The notes beneath the pieces were generated by a model that saw only the letters and a program-made list of their open reading frames with translations, made no database searches and was not told the origin of the DNA. From contig JALNYT010000002.1 in the NCBI GenBank assembly GCA_023229685.1, positions 372,001 to 436,000 on the forward strand: a DNA stretch of 64,000 nucleotides. The letters run 5' to 3'. The position numbers and the translations under genes were made by a program. Numbering within the stretch: position 1 is the first letter of the stretch; every line of letters starts with the position of its first letter. Source of the DNA: Sulfuritalea sp. (GTDB lineage Bacteria; Pseudomonadota; Gammaproteobacteria; Burkholderiales; Rhodocyclaceae). This document shows positions 1 through 8,827 of this stretch, piece by piece.

Positions 1-725
1 CCGCTCCCTATTACGACCAGATGCGCATGGCCATGAAGTGGATGGTCAAGGAGCGTGGCGCGAAGAAGTTCTGCGTCATCTACCAGGACGATGACTTCGG
101 TACGGAGGTTCTGAAGGGCGGCGAGGACGGTCTCAAGGACATCAACATGAGCTTCGCCGAGAAGACTTCGTTCAAGCGCGGTGCCACCGATTTCTCCGCA
201 CAGGTATCGAAGATGAAGGCGGCGGACTGCGACACCGTGGTCCTCGGTACCATCATCCGCGAGACCATCGGCACCATCGGCACAGCGCGCAAGATGGGCT
301 GGAATCCGCACTTCATCGGTTCTTCGGCGGCCTATACCGACCTGATCCACAAACTCGGCGGCAAGGCGATGGACGGTCTCTACGCCATGCATCAGGTGGC
401 CGTACCCTACGCGGATGATTCGTCGAAGAACGTCCGCGAATGGTATGCCGCCTACAAGGCCAAGTTCAACGAAGATCCCGGTCTATTCTCCGCCTACGGG
501 TATGTGGCGATGGACATGTTTGTACAGGTCGCGAAAAAGACCGGCCCGAACCTGACTACTGACAACTTCCTTAAGGTCTTGGAGAGCACCACCTTCTCTC
601 GCGACATGTTCGGCAGCCCCGAGTACAAGTTCACCCCGAAGCAGCATCTGGGCAACGACAAGTCGAAGGTTGGGCAAATTCAGAACGGGCGCTGGGTGGC
701 GATCACCGATTATCTGAGCCACTAA
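1..725 (+). CDS. ABC transporter substrate-binding protein, branched-chain amino acid (LivK) type, 5'-truncated
   Basis: The gene enters from the left edge and is read in frame from base 3; about 240 C-terminal residues are visible. The sequence (FCVIYQDDDFGTEVLKGG, then RKMGWNPHFIGSSAAYTDL, and a GYVAMDMFVQVAKKTG helix near the end) is typical of the type I periplasmic-binding fold of the LivK/Peripla_BP_6 family. These proteins bind branched-chain amino acids, amides, short acids or aromatic compounds in the periplasm and deliver them to a LivHMGF permease. The signal peptide and partner genes would lie outside the window. The substrate cannot be told from this fragment. A strong terminator follows, so this is the last gene of its operon. 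Confidence 0.85.
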   Translation, partial: APYYDQMRMAMKWMVKERGAKKFCVIYQDDDFGTEVLKGGEDGLKDINMSFAEKTSFKRGATDFSAQVSKMKAADCDTVVLGTIIRETIGTIGTARKMGWNPHFIGSSAAYTDLIHKLGGKAMDGLYAMHQVAVPYADDSSKNVREWYAAYKAKFNEDPGLFSAYGYVAMDMFVQVAKKTGPNLTTDNFLKVLESTTFSRDMFGSPEYKFTPKQHLGNDKSKVGQIQNGRWVAITDYLSH

Positions 726-762
726 GGCGGCGCCCCTTCCGGGGCCAAGTGCAGGTCTGCAA

Positions 763-792
763 CGGGCGTCCTGATCAGGGCGCCCGTTTTTT
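763..792 (+). terminator. Rho-independent terminator after the binding-protein gene
   Basis: An inverted repeat CGGGCG(T)CCT/AGG(G)CGCCCG spans 763-786 with a GATC loop and is followed directly by six T residues (787-792). It lies 38 bases after the stop codon of the substrate-binding protein. Confidence 0.85.
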
Positions 793-922
793 ATGGCCCA
801 GCGTTCTGTCGCGGCCATTCCACCCCCAATCCCGCGAGCCTATACTGAGCGTTGCGCAATCCGGCCTATTGGCAGCTGAAGCACCGCTTATTGTTTCAGG
901 ACGAACAGAGGAGTCATTGATC

Positions 923-1735
923 ATGTCGTTGAAGAACTTGATGGTCCATCTGGATCAGGGCGAACGCACTGCAGCGAGACTCGAACTGGCGGTCTCGCTG
1001 GCGCGCCAGTATCAGGCGCGGCTGGTGGGCGTATTCGGACAGCGGGCCCAGCCACAACAGGTGGGCGTGGTTGCCTCCTGGCCCAGCCAGGATTACGTCG
1101 AGGCACGCGATGCCAGCAAAGTCGCGTTCGCCAAAGCCACCGCCGGCCTGCCCCAGGCCGAATGGCAGGACATCAACCGCGGCAGCGACGTCGAAGTGCT
1201 GCGCCATCTCACCGACCGGGCCCGCCATGCCGATATGGTCATACTCGGCCAGCATGACCACAGGGTCAAAGCCTACGTGCCGGATGACCTGGTCAGGGAG
1301 GTGATCATCGGTTGCGGCCGGCCGGTGCTCATCATGCCCTACGCCGGTACCTTCACCGAAGTCGGCAAGCATCCGCTGATCGCATGGAACAACTCGCGCG
1401 AGGCTGCCCATGCCCTCAACGATGCCCTGCCCCTGATCGAGGGCTGCGATGACGCCATGGTCCTGTCTTTTGCCGCACGCCGCGAAGATGCCGACGCATG
1501 CTGCGTCGAGGTGGTGAGCCATCTTGCGAGCCACGGCATCAAGGCCAAAACCGAAGTGCTGCTGGTGCAAGACTTCGGCATCATGGACATGCTGCTCAAC
1601 AGGATTACCGATCGGGGGGCCGACCTGCTGGTCATGGGCGCCCACGGCCAGATCGGCTTTCCCTTTCTCAGCCGTGGCGCCGGCACCCGCTACATCCTCG
1701 AGCACATGACCGTACCGGTGCTGATGTCGAATTGA
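923..1735 (+). CDS. Universal stress protein, two UspA domains
   Basis: This 270-residue protein has two tandem Usp (PF00582-type) domains. The N-terminal half starts LKNLMVHLDQGERTAARLEL and the C-terminal half ends with the ATP-binding signature G-x2-G-x9-G-T (GAHGQIGFPFLSRGAGT). Tandem Usp proteins are cytoplasmic stress and starvation factors; their biochemical role is usually unknown. The ATG at 923 was chosen because GAGGAG lies a short distance upstream (908-913) and upstream codons do not look like protein. It stands alone between the preceding terminator and a 195-bp spacer. Confidence 0.88.
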   Translation: MSLKNLMVHLDQGERTAARLELAVSLARQYQARLVGVFGQRAQPQQVGVVASWPSQDYVEARDASKVAFAKATAGLPQAEWQDINRGSDVEVLRHLTDRARHADMVILGQHDHRVKAYVPDDLVREVIIGCGRPVLIMPYAGTFTEVGKHPLIAWNNSREAAHALNDALPLIEGCDDAMVLSFAARREDADACCVEVVSHLASHGIKAKTEVLLVQDFGIMDMLLNRITDRGADLLVMGAHGQIGFPFLSRGAGTRYILEHMTVPVLMSN

Positions 1736-1930
1736 AGGCACGCTCCGGCGGCGGGTGAGGCGATCGACCGAGGGCCTCTCGGCCGATGCTGCGGGTCGTT
1801 GGAACGATTCCGCGCTTCCCGAGTGGCTGGCCCAGCGCGCTATGCGTACTTATCGGCTAATCGGTTTGACGCCGGATGCCGCAGCTCGTCATTGCGGGGC
1901 AGAGCGATCAACAAACACGCAGCCAAACTT
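1736..1930. other. Spacer between the Usp and hemolysin III genes
   Basis: A non-coding stretch of 195 bases. A weak TTGACG-like -35 element near 1865 could serve the downstream gene. Nothing else stands out. Confidence 0.3.
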
Positions 1931-2548
1931 ATGTACTACGGGGAGAAGTTCAATGCTTTGACGCATCTCGCCGGGGCCTTGCTGGCGCTGGGGGGTAGCG
2001 TCGCGCTCATCTTCGTGGCAGCGCTGGACGGCGATCCGTGGAAGGTGGTGAGTGTCTCGATCTACGGCGCGACGCTGGTATTGCTCTACAGCTTCTCGAC
2101 CCTTTACCACAGCCTGCGCGGGCGCGCTAAGGACATCCTGCGCGAGCTGGACCACCATGGCATCTATCTGCTCATCGCCGGCACATACACCCCGTTCTGC
2201 CTGGTGACGCTACGCGGCCACTGGGGCTGGTCACTGCTTGGCGCGGTGTGGGGGCTCGCGGTGCTTGGGATCTTTCAGGAGCTAAAGCCGAAAAGCGGGA
2301 CGCGAATATTGTCAGTGACGATCTACCTGGTGATGGGCTGGCTGGCTTTGGTGGCTTTGATCCCGTTGCTCCGAGCCTTGGGGCCGGCCGGATTCGCCTG
2401 GCTCGTGGCCGGCGGATTGTTCTATACGATCGGCATCGTCTTCTACGCGCTCGACACCCGCCTCACCCACGCGCACGGCGTCTGGCACCTGTTCGTAATC
2501 GCGGGCAGCGTCGCCCATTACGTTGCGATCGTGAATTACGTGCTGTAA
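1931..2548 (+). CDS. Hemolysin III / PAQR-family membrane protein (YqfA type)
   Basis: The protein is 205 residues with about seven hydrophobic segments. It carries the conserved PAQR/HlyIII histidine and aspartate positions: STLYHS after the second segment, ELDHHGIYLLIAGTYTPF in the third, and HLFVIAGSVAHY near the C-terminus. In the family these residues form a metal site in the membrane. The bacterial members are inner-membrane proteins of uncertain function; the hemolysin name comes from one Bacillus cereus protein. The ATG at 1931 matches the usual MYYGEKFN-type start of the family, and upstream in-frame codons are not conserved-looking. It appears monocistronic. Confidence 0.88.
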   Translation: MYYGEKFNALTHLAGALLALGGSVALIFVAALDGDPWKVVSVSIYGATLVLLYSFSTLYHSLRGRAKDILRELDHHGIYLLIAGTYTPFCLVTLRGHWGWSLLGAVWGLAVLGIFQELKPKSGTRILSVTIYLVMGWLALVALIPLLRALGPAGFAWLVAGGLFYTIGIVFYALDTRLTHAHGVWHLFVIAGSVAHYVAIVNYVL

Positions 2549-2684
2549 GCGAAACATGGGCACACCCGCGCGCCGCCGCGAACGGTATCTCCGGGACAGG
2601 GACACCAACGTTCACGGCCATCGGAGCGAAGACCCTGGATTGGACCCATCTATCCGGTTCAGAAATTTCAGTAATGGAATATAC

Positions 2685-2701
2685 CCACTTTACAAAAGTG
2701 G
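2685..2701. promoter_or_regulatory. Inverted repeat CCACTTT-ACA-AAAGTGG in AT-rich leader
   Basis: A perfect 7-bp inverted repeat with a 3-base loop, extended by TATAC/GTATA flanks. It lies in the most AT-rich part of the spacer, 48 bases before the small ORF at 2749. It could be an operator or an mRNA leader hairpin for that gene. Confidence 0.45.
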
Positions 2702-2748
2702 TGTATACAGGGAAGCAGTACTCAAAAACAACATCTAAGGAGACGAAA

Positions 2749-2901
2749 ATGACTACCTGTGCGCCGTCGTCAAATTGTCAAAATCCGAGTGAAGAAGGCA
2801 GCCAAGCGGGCAAGCGGGTGCTGTTTGGTTCCTGCATTGTTTGTTGGGGTGTCGTCGGAGTGCTGGTGATCGTAGGCTTGGCGTCGATGCTGCTGAGCTG
2901 A
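2749..2901 (+). CDS. Small Cys-rich single-span membrane protein, unknown
   Basis: A 50-codon ORF with an excellent ribosome binding site (AAGGAGAC at 2737-2744). The N-terminal 22 residues are polar with Cys at positions 4 and 10 and an acidic patch. Residues about 24-50 form a single hydrophobic helix that begins VLFGSCIVCWGVVGVLV, carrying a C-x2-C pair at the membrane edge. It has its own AT-rich leader with an inverted repeat. It converges with the minus-strand kinase gene only 6 bases downstream. I do not recognise a family. The CxxC next to a transmembrane helix suggests metal binding or redox activity, but this is inference. Confidence 0.65.
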   Translation: MTTCAPSSNCQNPSEEGSQAGKRVLFGSCIVCWGVVGVLVIVGLASMLLS

Positions 2902-2907
2902 TTTAGA

Positions 2908-4416
2908 TCAGGGGCCGGTGACGCAGGCCCGCTCGCTGTCATCCAGCGGTTCGAACCACTCCCGCTGTTTTTCGAGCACGGCCACGGTTGCCTCCGAGGC
3001 ATCGCCACTGCGCGCCATCAGGCGGCGGTGCAGTTCTTCCGCGGGCGCTTCGGTGAACTGAATCCGGAAGCCGGCGCCCAGCTCGTCCGCCAGAGCGCGG
3101 AAGGTCGCTCGCTCTTCGCGACGCAGGAAGGCGGCATCGACGATCACCGGCCAGCCGGCGACCAGGAGAGCGCGGGCCAGAGCGTGCAGTCGGGCGTAGG
3201 TGCGCGCCGTGGCCTCTGTCGTATAAATTCCGCCGTCCAGTGCCGAGCCGCTGTTCTCCTGCGGCGCCAGTCCGAACAGGCGCTTGCGCTCGACGTCCGA
3301 GCGCAAGCGCACGATGCTGCCGGCCGCTGCTCCTGTCGGATCGAGCAGCCGCGCCGTGCTGGCGGTGGTCTTGCCCGAACCCGAGAGGCCGCAGGTGATC
3401 ATCAGAGTCGGCGCCGGCGGCACGGCGATCTGCCATGCCAATTGCAAATAGGCGCGGGCCGAGTCGAAGTCGGCCAGCCTTTGCCCGGCGTCTTCCTGCC
3501 GGGCGCGCAGCGCTGCGACCTTGGCGCGCACCACGGCGCGGTACACGGCATAAAAGCGCAGCACGTTCAGCGCCTGGAAATCGCCGCCGACCTCCAGCCA
3601 GGCGTTCAGCAGCCACGCGGCGAGGCCCGGCCGGTGGTGGTCGAGCAGGTCGATCCAGACAAAGGCGATCTCGCTGGCGGCGTCGTTCCAGCGGAAATCA
3701 TCATTGAATTCGATGCAGTCGAAGGGCGTCACCTGACCGTTGATCAGCGCCAGATTTCCCAGATGCAGGTCGCCATGGCCTTCGCGCACGCGACCGCCGG
3801 CCTTGCGCGCGGCAAAGTCGGCGGCGCGCCTTGCGAACTCGTCTTCGGTCCACTGCGCCAGCTGCTCGACTTGCGGCTGATCGGCCTGCCGCAATAGCTG
3901 GCGCAGTTCCACAAAATTTTCCCGGGCCGCCGCCAGTACCTGGTCAGGCGCGCCAAAGCGCGTCGCGGGCGCGGCCACGGCCGCTGCCTCCCAAAAAGCG
4001 CAGAGCGTGGCAGCCAGCTGGGAGAGATGTGCTGGCTGCAACTCATCGCGCGCGGCGACCCGATCGAGGCGCCCCTGCTCCTCGAAGCGCCGCATGTGCA
4101 CCGCCCACTCGAGGGCCGGCAGCGCGCCTAAGCACGGCTGCTGCGGCGTGCCGCCAATCGGGACCACGTCGAGATACAGCTCGGGGGCGAAACGCCGGTT
4201 CAGTACCAGCTCGTCGCGGCAGCACGTCTCGCGCCGCGCTAGCGTGCCGTAATCAAGGAAGGGCAGCGTGATCGCCTTTTTGATCTTGTAGGCGAAATCA
4301 CCGGCCAGGAGCAGCCACGAGGCATGCGTCTCGATCAGCTCGACCCGTTCGGCGGGATGCGGGTAACGGCGCGGATCGAGGAGAGCGGTGATCAGGGGTG
4401 GCAAAGGATCGGACAT
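2908..4416 (-). CDS. Bifunctional aminoglycoside-phosphotransferase-like / P-loop ATPase protein
   Basis: About 500 residues in two parts. The N-terminal ~330 residues resemble APH/choline-kinase folds, with the catalytic loop GHGDLHLGNL and the metal-binding FDCIEFND segment. The C-terminal part is a P-loop kinase with Walker A GLSGSGKTT at about residue 343 and VIVDAAFL as a Walker B-like strand. This architecture is a recurrent conserved hypothetical in proteobacteria; the true substrate is unknown and drug resistance should not be assumed. Start 4416 (MSDPLPPL) or 4425 (MSPMSDP) are both possible. The linker between the two domains (AVPPAPTL, 3406-3429) contains one copy of the dispersed element reported below. 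Confidence 0.8.
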   Translation of the reverse strand: MSDPLPPLITALLDPRRYPHPAERVELIETHASWLLLAGDFAYKIKKAITLPFLDYGTLARRETCCRDELVLNRRFAPELYLDVVPIGGTPQQPCLGALPALEWAVHMRRFEEQGRLDRVAARDELQPAHLSQLAATLCAFWEAAAVAAPATRFGAPDQVLAAARENFVELRQLLRQADQPQVEQLAQWTEDEFARRAADFAARKAGGRVREGHGDLHLGNLALINGQVTPFDCIEFNDDFRWNDAASEIAFVWIDLLDHHRPGLAAWLLNAWLEVGGDFQALNVLRFYAVYRAVVRAKVAALRARQEDAGQRLADFDSARAYLQLAWQIAVPPAPTLMITCGLSGSGKTTASTARLLDPTGAAAGSIVRLRSDVERKRLFGLAPQENSGSALDGGIYTTEATARTYARLHALARALLVAGWPVIVDAAFLRREERATFRALADELGAGFRIQFTEAPAEELHRRLMARSGDASEATVAVLEKQREWFEPLDDSERACVTGP

Positions 4417-4603
4417 GGGCGACATTATGACGCCGGCGAGGCGCCGATCTGGTTTCATCAGACGGGTAGTGATTTTGCATGGCGGGATTTGGTATTTTTC
4501 CTCGGCACGTGAGATGATGCGCCGCTTTCCCGCACTGCAGCAATGGTTAATTGAAATTGCAAATATATCGTTATGAAACAACGGTATTTTCTGGAGAAAT
4601 GGC

Positions 4604-5890
4604 ATGTCTGCAAAAGTTGCAAGGGCGCCGGTTATGGAACCAGCATCGCGGCCTGACGATTCGAAGGCCGCGGTAAAGATCAATCTGAGCGACGTCGGTG
4701 CGGTACATCAAGCACTGCGGGCGGGCCGCCTGACCCAGGCGCGGCGCACCACGCTGAGTGGCAACGACGCCATCGCCAAGGCGGCGCTGGAAGCGGGAGC
4801 GCGCTTCTTCGGCGGTTACCCGATCACGCCGTCGACCGAAGTTCTCGAGTACGCGGCGCGCAACATCTTCAGCTATGGCGGCAGCTACCTGCAAATGGAA
4901 GACGAGATTGCCAGCATCGCTTCGGCGATCGGCGCCTCGCTCGGCGGGGTCAAGGCCTTCACCGCCACCTCGGGCCCCGGCTTCTCGCTGAAGCAGGAAA
5001 ATCTCGGCTATGCCTGCCTGGTCGAAGTACCTCTGGTGGTCATCAACGTCATGCGCGGCGGCCCCTCCACCGGCGGCCCGACCGATGCCGGTCAGTCCGA
5101 TGTCATGCAGGCACGCTGGGGCACGCACGGCGACCATCCGATCGTTGCGATCGCGCCGGCCACGGTACAGGAGTGCTGGGAAGAGACGGTGCGCGCTTTC
5201 AACATCGCCGAGAAATACCGCACGCCGGTGATCCTGCTGCCGGACGCCAAGGTGTCGCAGATGAAGGAACCGGTGATCCTGCCGGCGCTGGCCGACATAC
5301 CCATCGTCAATCGCGCCAGGCCCTCCGGCTCACCCGAGGAATACGAGGCCTTCGGTCCGACAGCGAATGGCGTGCCATTGATGGCGCCCTTCGGCGAAGG
5401 CTATCGCTCGCACTTCACCGGTCTCTATCACAACCGCAAGGGGCTGCCGACCCGGGATGTGCGCCTGATCGACCAGCTGCAGAAGCGCATCCACGCCAAG
5501 CTGAACACCCCCGCCGCCCGGCGCGACATCCTCAAGACCGAGACATTTCTCTGCGATGACGCGGAAATCCTGGTGGTTGCCTATGGCATCACCGCCCGCG
5601 CCGCCAAGGACGCCGTGCTCGAGGCGCGTGCCGTCGGCATCAAGGCCGGCCTGCTGCGGCCGATCACCCTGTGGCCTTCGGATCGCGAGACCGCGATCAA
5701 GTACCTGTCGCGCGTAAAGCGGGTCATCGTTGCCGAACTCAACCTCGGCCAGTACCGACTCGAGATCGAACGCCTGGCCTACGAGGCCGCGCAGCGCAAG
5801 CAATGTGTACCGACCACCGTGACCGGCCTGCACCGGGTGGATATGCGGCTTATCAGTCCGCGCGACGTGTATGAGGAAATCTGCCGATGA
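4604..5890 (+). CDS. korA: 2-oxoacid:ferredoxin oxidoreductase, alpha subunit (KorA-like)
   Basis: This 428-residue protein has the OFOR alpha fold: an N-terminal pyrimidine-binding domain with GGYPITPSTEV and TATSGPGFSLKQEN, then MRGGPSTGGPTDAGQ, and a C-terminal transketolase-like domain with LRPITLWP. KorA-type alpha subunits pair with KorB to oxidise 2-oxoglutarate or another 2-oxoacid to an acyl-CoA while reducing ferredoxin. In denitrifying aromatic degraders such an enzyme feeds benzoyl-CoA reductase; that role here is inference. The ATG at 4604 has a TGGAGA ribosome site. Residues 1-45 form an extension before the first conserved strand. It overlaps the next gene by ATGA, showing translational coupling. 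Confidence 0.87.
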   Translation: MSAKVARAPVMEPASRPDDSKAAVKINLSDVGAVHQALRAGRLTQARRTTLSGNDAIAKAALEAGARFFGGYPITPSTEVLEYAARNIFSYGGSYLQMEDEIASIASAIGASLGGVKAFTATSGPGFSLKQENLGYACLVEVPLVVINVMRGGPSTGGPTDAGQSDVMQARWGTHGDHPIVAIAPATVQECWEETVRAFNIAEKYRTPVILLPDAKVSQMKEPVILPALADIPIVNRARPSGSPEEYEAFGPTANGVPLMAPFGEGYRSHFTGLYHNRKGLPTRDVRLIDQLQKRIHAKLNTPAARRDILKTETFLCDDAEILVVAYGITARAAKDAVLEARAVGIKAGLLRPITLWPSDRETAIKYLSRVKRVIVAELNLGQYRLEIERLAYEAAQRKQCVPTTVTGLHRVDMRLISPRDVYEEICR

Positions 5891-7395
5891 ATGCGAACCC
5901 GATCTCTTCGCTGGAAATGCCCGACCTGCGGCGCACCACAATGCGCCGCAACATCTGGTGCGAGGGCTGCGGGCTGGGCAATATGCAGCAGGCGATCTCG
6001 ATTGCCCTGATGCGCCAGCTCGGCCGTCGCTTCAAGGTGGATTTCATGCAACCGGCGGGCCTCGACACCATCAAGAACAACATCGCCATGGTCTCCGGCA
6101 TCGGCTGCACCTCGCGCATGGCCGGCCACCTCGACGCCAACACGGTGCACACCACGCACGGCCGGTCGCTGGCTTTCGCCTCCGGCCTGAAGATGGCACG
6201 CCCCGACCTCACGGTGGTACTGGCCGCCGGCGACGGCGACATCTTCGCCATCGGCGGCAATCACTTCATCCATGCCGCGCGGCGCAACCTGGACATGACG
6301 CTGATCGTCTACGACAACCGCTCCTACGGCATGACCGGCGCGCAGGCTTCGCCGACTTCACCGATGGGCGAGTTCGGCTCTTCGGCGCCGTATGGCGTGT
6401 TCGAGGCGCCGTTCAACCTGGTCGATCTGGCCATCGGCGCCGGCGCCGGTTTCGTCGCGCAGGGCGCTGTAACGACTTTGCAGGAACACCAGGACCAGCT
6501 CGAAGAACTGATCGCCGCCGGTCTCGACCACAAGGGCTTTTCCTTCATCAACGTGGTCGGCACCTGCCACACCGGTTGGGGTGCCCGCAACAAGCGGTCC
6601 GAAGCCTTCCGCTACCGCCAGTATCTCCAGCATCAGGTTACGCCCGTCGAGCGCTGGCGCGAACTGCCGCCGGAAGAACGTGCAGCCTGGAAGCCGCTCG
6701 GCATCATTCATAGCGTCGACCGTCCGGATTTGCAGAGCTCGCCCGCCTACACCGACATCGTCGCGCGCGGCAAGAAGGCGGCGGTTGCGCTCGAGGAGCC
6801 ACTCGAAGACGTGCAACTCGCCGAACTCGATCCCATGGCGAGGCCGCCGCGCACCTGTCTGCGCTTTGCCGGTTCCGGCGGCCAGGGGGTGATCACCGCC
6901 GGCGAGATCGCCCTCTCGGCGGCCGTGCTGGCCGGCAAGAACGGCGTGTTTACCAAGAACTACGGCCCCGAGGCAAGAGGCGGCGAAGCCTATTCCGACG
7001 TCACGGTAAGCGACGGCGAAATCCACTTCCCGCAGTCCGATGAGCTCGATGTGCTGGTGGCGCTCAACCAGGAAACCTTCGACAAGTTCCGCAAGGACGT
7101 CGGTCCGTCCGGCCGCATCCTGGTCAACTCCTCGGCGGTGCGCGAGACCTACGACGATCCGCGCGTAGTCGCCTCGCCCATCGGCGAAATCCTGGCGCGC
7201 GACGTGAGGCCGCCCAAGCGCGATCTCGGCATCAACATCCTGGCGCTGGCACTGGTGCTTGACTACCTGGGGCTGATGTCGCGCAAGGCCATCGAATCCG
7301 CCGTGATGAAGAGTGTCGGCAAGAAAAATCCTGCCCTGAACCAGAAGGCGCTCGCCGCCGGCTTCGCTGAAGCCGAACGGCTGAAGGCGCATTGA
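5887..7395 (+). CDS. korB: 2-oxoacid:ferredoxin oxidoreductase, fused beta-gamma subunit (KorB-like)
   Basis: A 502-residue fusion. Residues 1-300 are the TPP-binding beta subunit: a C25-x2-C28 pair in IWCEGCG, GIGCTSR, and the TPP/Mg motif GDGD near residue 117 with DNRSYGMTGAQ. Residues ~325-500 are the gamma domain, starting FAGSGGQGVITAG and containing KNYGPEARGGEAYSDV. Beta plus gamma in one chain is seen in some KorB proteins. The GDGD and YGMTG motifs fit the KorB rather than the PorB branch. It is translationally coupled to korA and followed by a 13-base gap. Confidence 0.87.
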   Translation: MNANPISSLEMPDLRRTTMRRNIWCEGCGLGNMQQAISIALMRQLGRRFKVDFMQPAGLDTIKNNIAMVSGIGCTSRMAGHLDANTVHTTHGRSLAFASGLKMARPDLTVVLAAGDGDIFAIGGNHFIHAARRNLDMTLIVYDNRSYGMTGAQASPTSPMGEFGSSAPYGVFEAPFNLVDLAIGAGAGFVAQGAVTTLQEHQDQLEELIAAGLDHKGFSFINVVGTCHTGWGARNKRSEAFRYRQYLQHQVTPVERWRELPPEERAAWKPLGIIHSVDRPDLQSSPAYTDIVARGKKAAVALEEPLEDVQLAELDPMARPPRTCLRFAGSGGQGVITAGEIALSAAVLAGKNGVFTKNYGPEARGGEAYSDVTVSDGEIHFPQSDELDVLVALNQETFDKFRKDVGPSGRILVNSSAVRETYDDPRVVASPIGEILARDVRPPKRDLGINILALALVLDYLGLMSRKAIESAVMKSVGKKNPALNQKALAAGFAEAERLKAH

Positions 7396-7408
7396 ACGAG
7401 GTGATGCA

Positions 7409-8827
7409 ATGAGCTTGATGAATCCAGTGGCCTCCACTGCCAGCCAGCGCCAGGTGGCACCGCCGACGGCGGCTTGGCGCGAGGAAATCGATACCTTGGT
7501 CGACCTCGCCCGCAACGAGGGCTACCACGTCGAAGGAATGCCGCTGGCGCACGCCCTGACAGGGCCTGACGAGTTGAAGGGCTTGCGCCAGACCCTGTTC
7601 AATAACGCGTCCTTGGCCTGGCTCAAAAGCCGCGTCAAGCGCATCGAATTCATCGCCGAGGGCCCGCTGCCGCCGGAGCTGCTGCTCGAGCCGGCCGCCA
7701 AGTCGCAGCCGATCTACCGCCAGGTCATCGATTACACGCTGTGCAAGGGCTGCCGCCTGTGCATCCAGGTCTGCCCCAAGCACGTCTATAGCGACGACGG
7801 CTTCGGTAAGCCCGACGAGCTGCGTCACGCCGAGGAATGCACCGGCAATATGCAGTGCGCGCAGTGCGTCTACATCTGTCCGGAGCGAGCCATTTCGCTG
7901 GAAATGACCAACCCGCTCTATGAGTCGACGCTGTTCGTGCAACTACCCAATGCCTATGCCATGGCGGAGGCTGCACGCACGCCGGCGCGTGACTTCTTCG
8001 TCCCCAATCCGCTCACCCTTAACGCCGAGCTGAAGGTCGGGGTGTTGCCGGTTGACGACCTTGCTGGCGCCAACCGCGTTCTCGAGGTGGCCGGCTTCTA
8101 CCCGCTGATCGAAACCCGTGGCGTGCAGAAACACTTTGTCGACAGCCGCGAACCGGACGCAGAGCTCGATCGCTGGGCGCGGGAAAACGGCCGCAGCCCG
8201 CGCCTGGTCACACGCGCTGTTGCCTTGCTGTACCGTTTGCTGCCGTCACTTGAAGGCGTCGTCCAGGGTCAGTACGAACTCGGCGCCATCATCCACCGCG
8301 TCGCCGACGAGATTTTGAATGCCGAGATCGACCCCGACACCCAGGGCGGCCTCAAGCTGCTCAAATCCATCCTCGAGGAGTCGCGCATCGCGCAGACTCA
8401 TCTTGGCGCCAAGTGCCGTCCGATCGGCGGCCTGCTGCCGCCCGGCACCTCGACCGCCTGGAAGACGCCCTACGGCAACGAGGTGCCGGTCTATAGCCAC
8501 CTCGACAAGTGCCTTGGCCCCGAGTGCGCGTTATGCGTCACGCACTGCCCCGAAGGCAGCGGCGGCGAGCACTCGGCGATCCGCATGATCCCGCTGGTGC
8601 CTTTGAGCACCGTGCCGGCCCTGGTGCGCGGCCTGAAAGCCTTTCTGCTGAAGGCCGATGGCAGCCATAGTCGCATCGAAGACATGGAAGACCTGATCGG
8701 CAGGCAGCCCTTCGTCTTCGAGGTGGACGCCGACTACTGCAAGTCCTGCGGGATCTGCATTTCCTGCTGCCCGCATGATGTTATCGAAGGCGCACAGCGC
8801 AGCTTCGACATGGGAGAAGCTGCATGA
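7409..8827 (+). CDS. Poly-[4Fe-4S] ferredoxin-type subunit of OFOR locus
   Basis: A 472-residue protein with two separate bis-cluster regions. C112/C115/C118/C122 and C144/C150/C153/C157 form the first; C368/C373/C376/C380 and C444/C447/C450/C454 form the second. Each ends with the C-P typical of [4Fe-4S] ferredoxin domains. About 200 residues without cluster motifs lie between (roughly 165-365), including an EVAGFYPLIETRGVQ segment. The protein is much larger than an ordinary delta subunit (around 100 residues). Its place between the two catalytic modules suggests it wires electrons from one or both to a carrier. It overlaps the next gene by ATGA. Confidence 0.75.
   Translation: MSLMNPVASTASQRQVAPPTAAWREEIDTLVDLARNEGYHVEGMPLAHALTGPDELKGLRQTLFNNASLAWLKSRVKRIEFIAEGPLPPELLLEPAAKSQPIYRQVIDYTLCKGCRLCIQVCPKHVYSDDGFGKPDELRHAEECTGNMQCAQCVYICPERAISLEMTNPLYESTLFVQLPNAYAMAEAARTPARDFFVPNPLTLNAELKVGVLPVDDLAGANRVLEVAGFYPLIETRGVQKHFVDSREPDAELDRWARENGRSPRLVTRAVALLYRLLPSLEGVVQGQYELGAIIHRVADEILNAEIDPDTQGGLKLLKSILEESRIAQTHLGAKCRPIGGLLPPGTSTAWKTPYGNEVPVYSHLDKCLGPECALCVTHCPEGSGGEHSAIRMIPLVPLSTVPALVRGLKAFLLKADGSHSRIEDMEDLIGRQPFVFEVDADYCKSCGICISCCPHDVIEGAQRSFDMGEAA

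Noticed and set aside
2945..2960. tRNA T-loop-like GGTTCGAACC
   Set aside because: It lies inside the conserved kinase/ATPase gene and no acceptor stem or anticodon arm can be folded around it.
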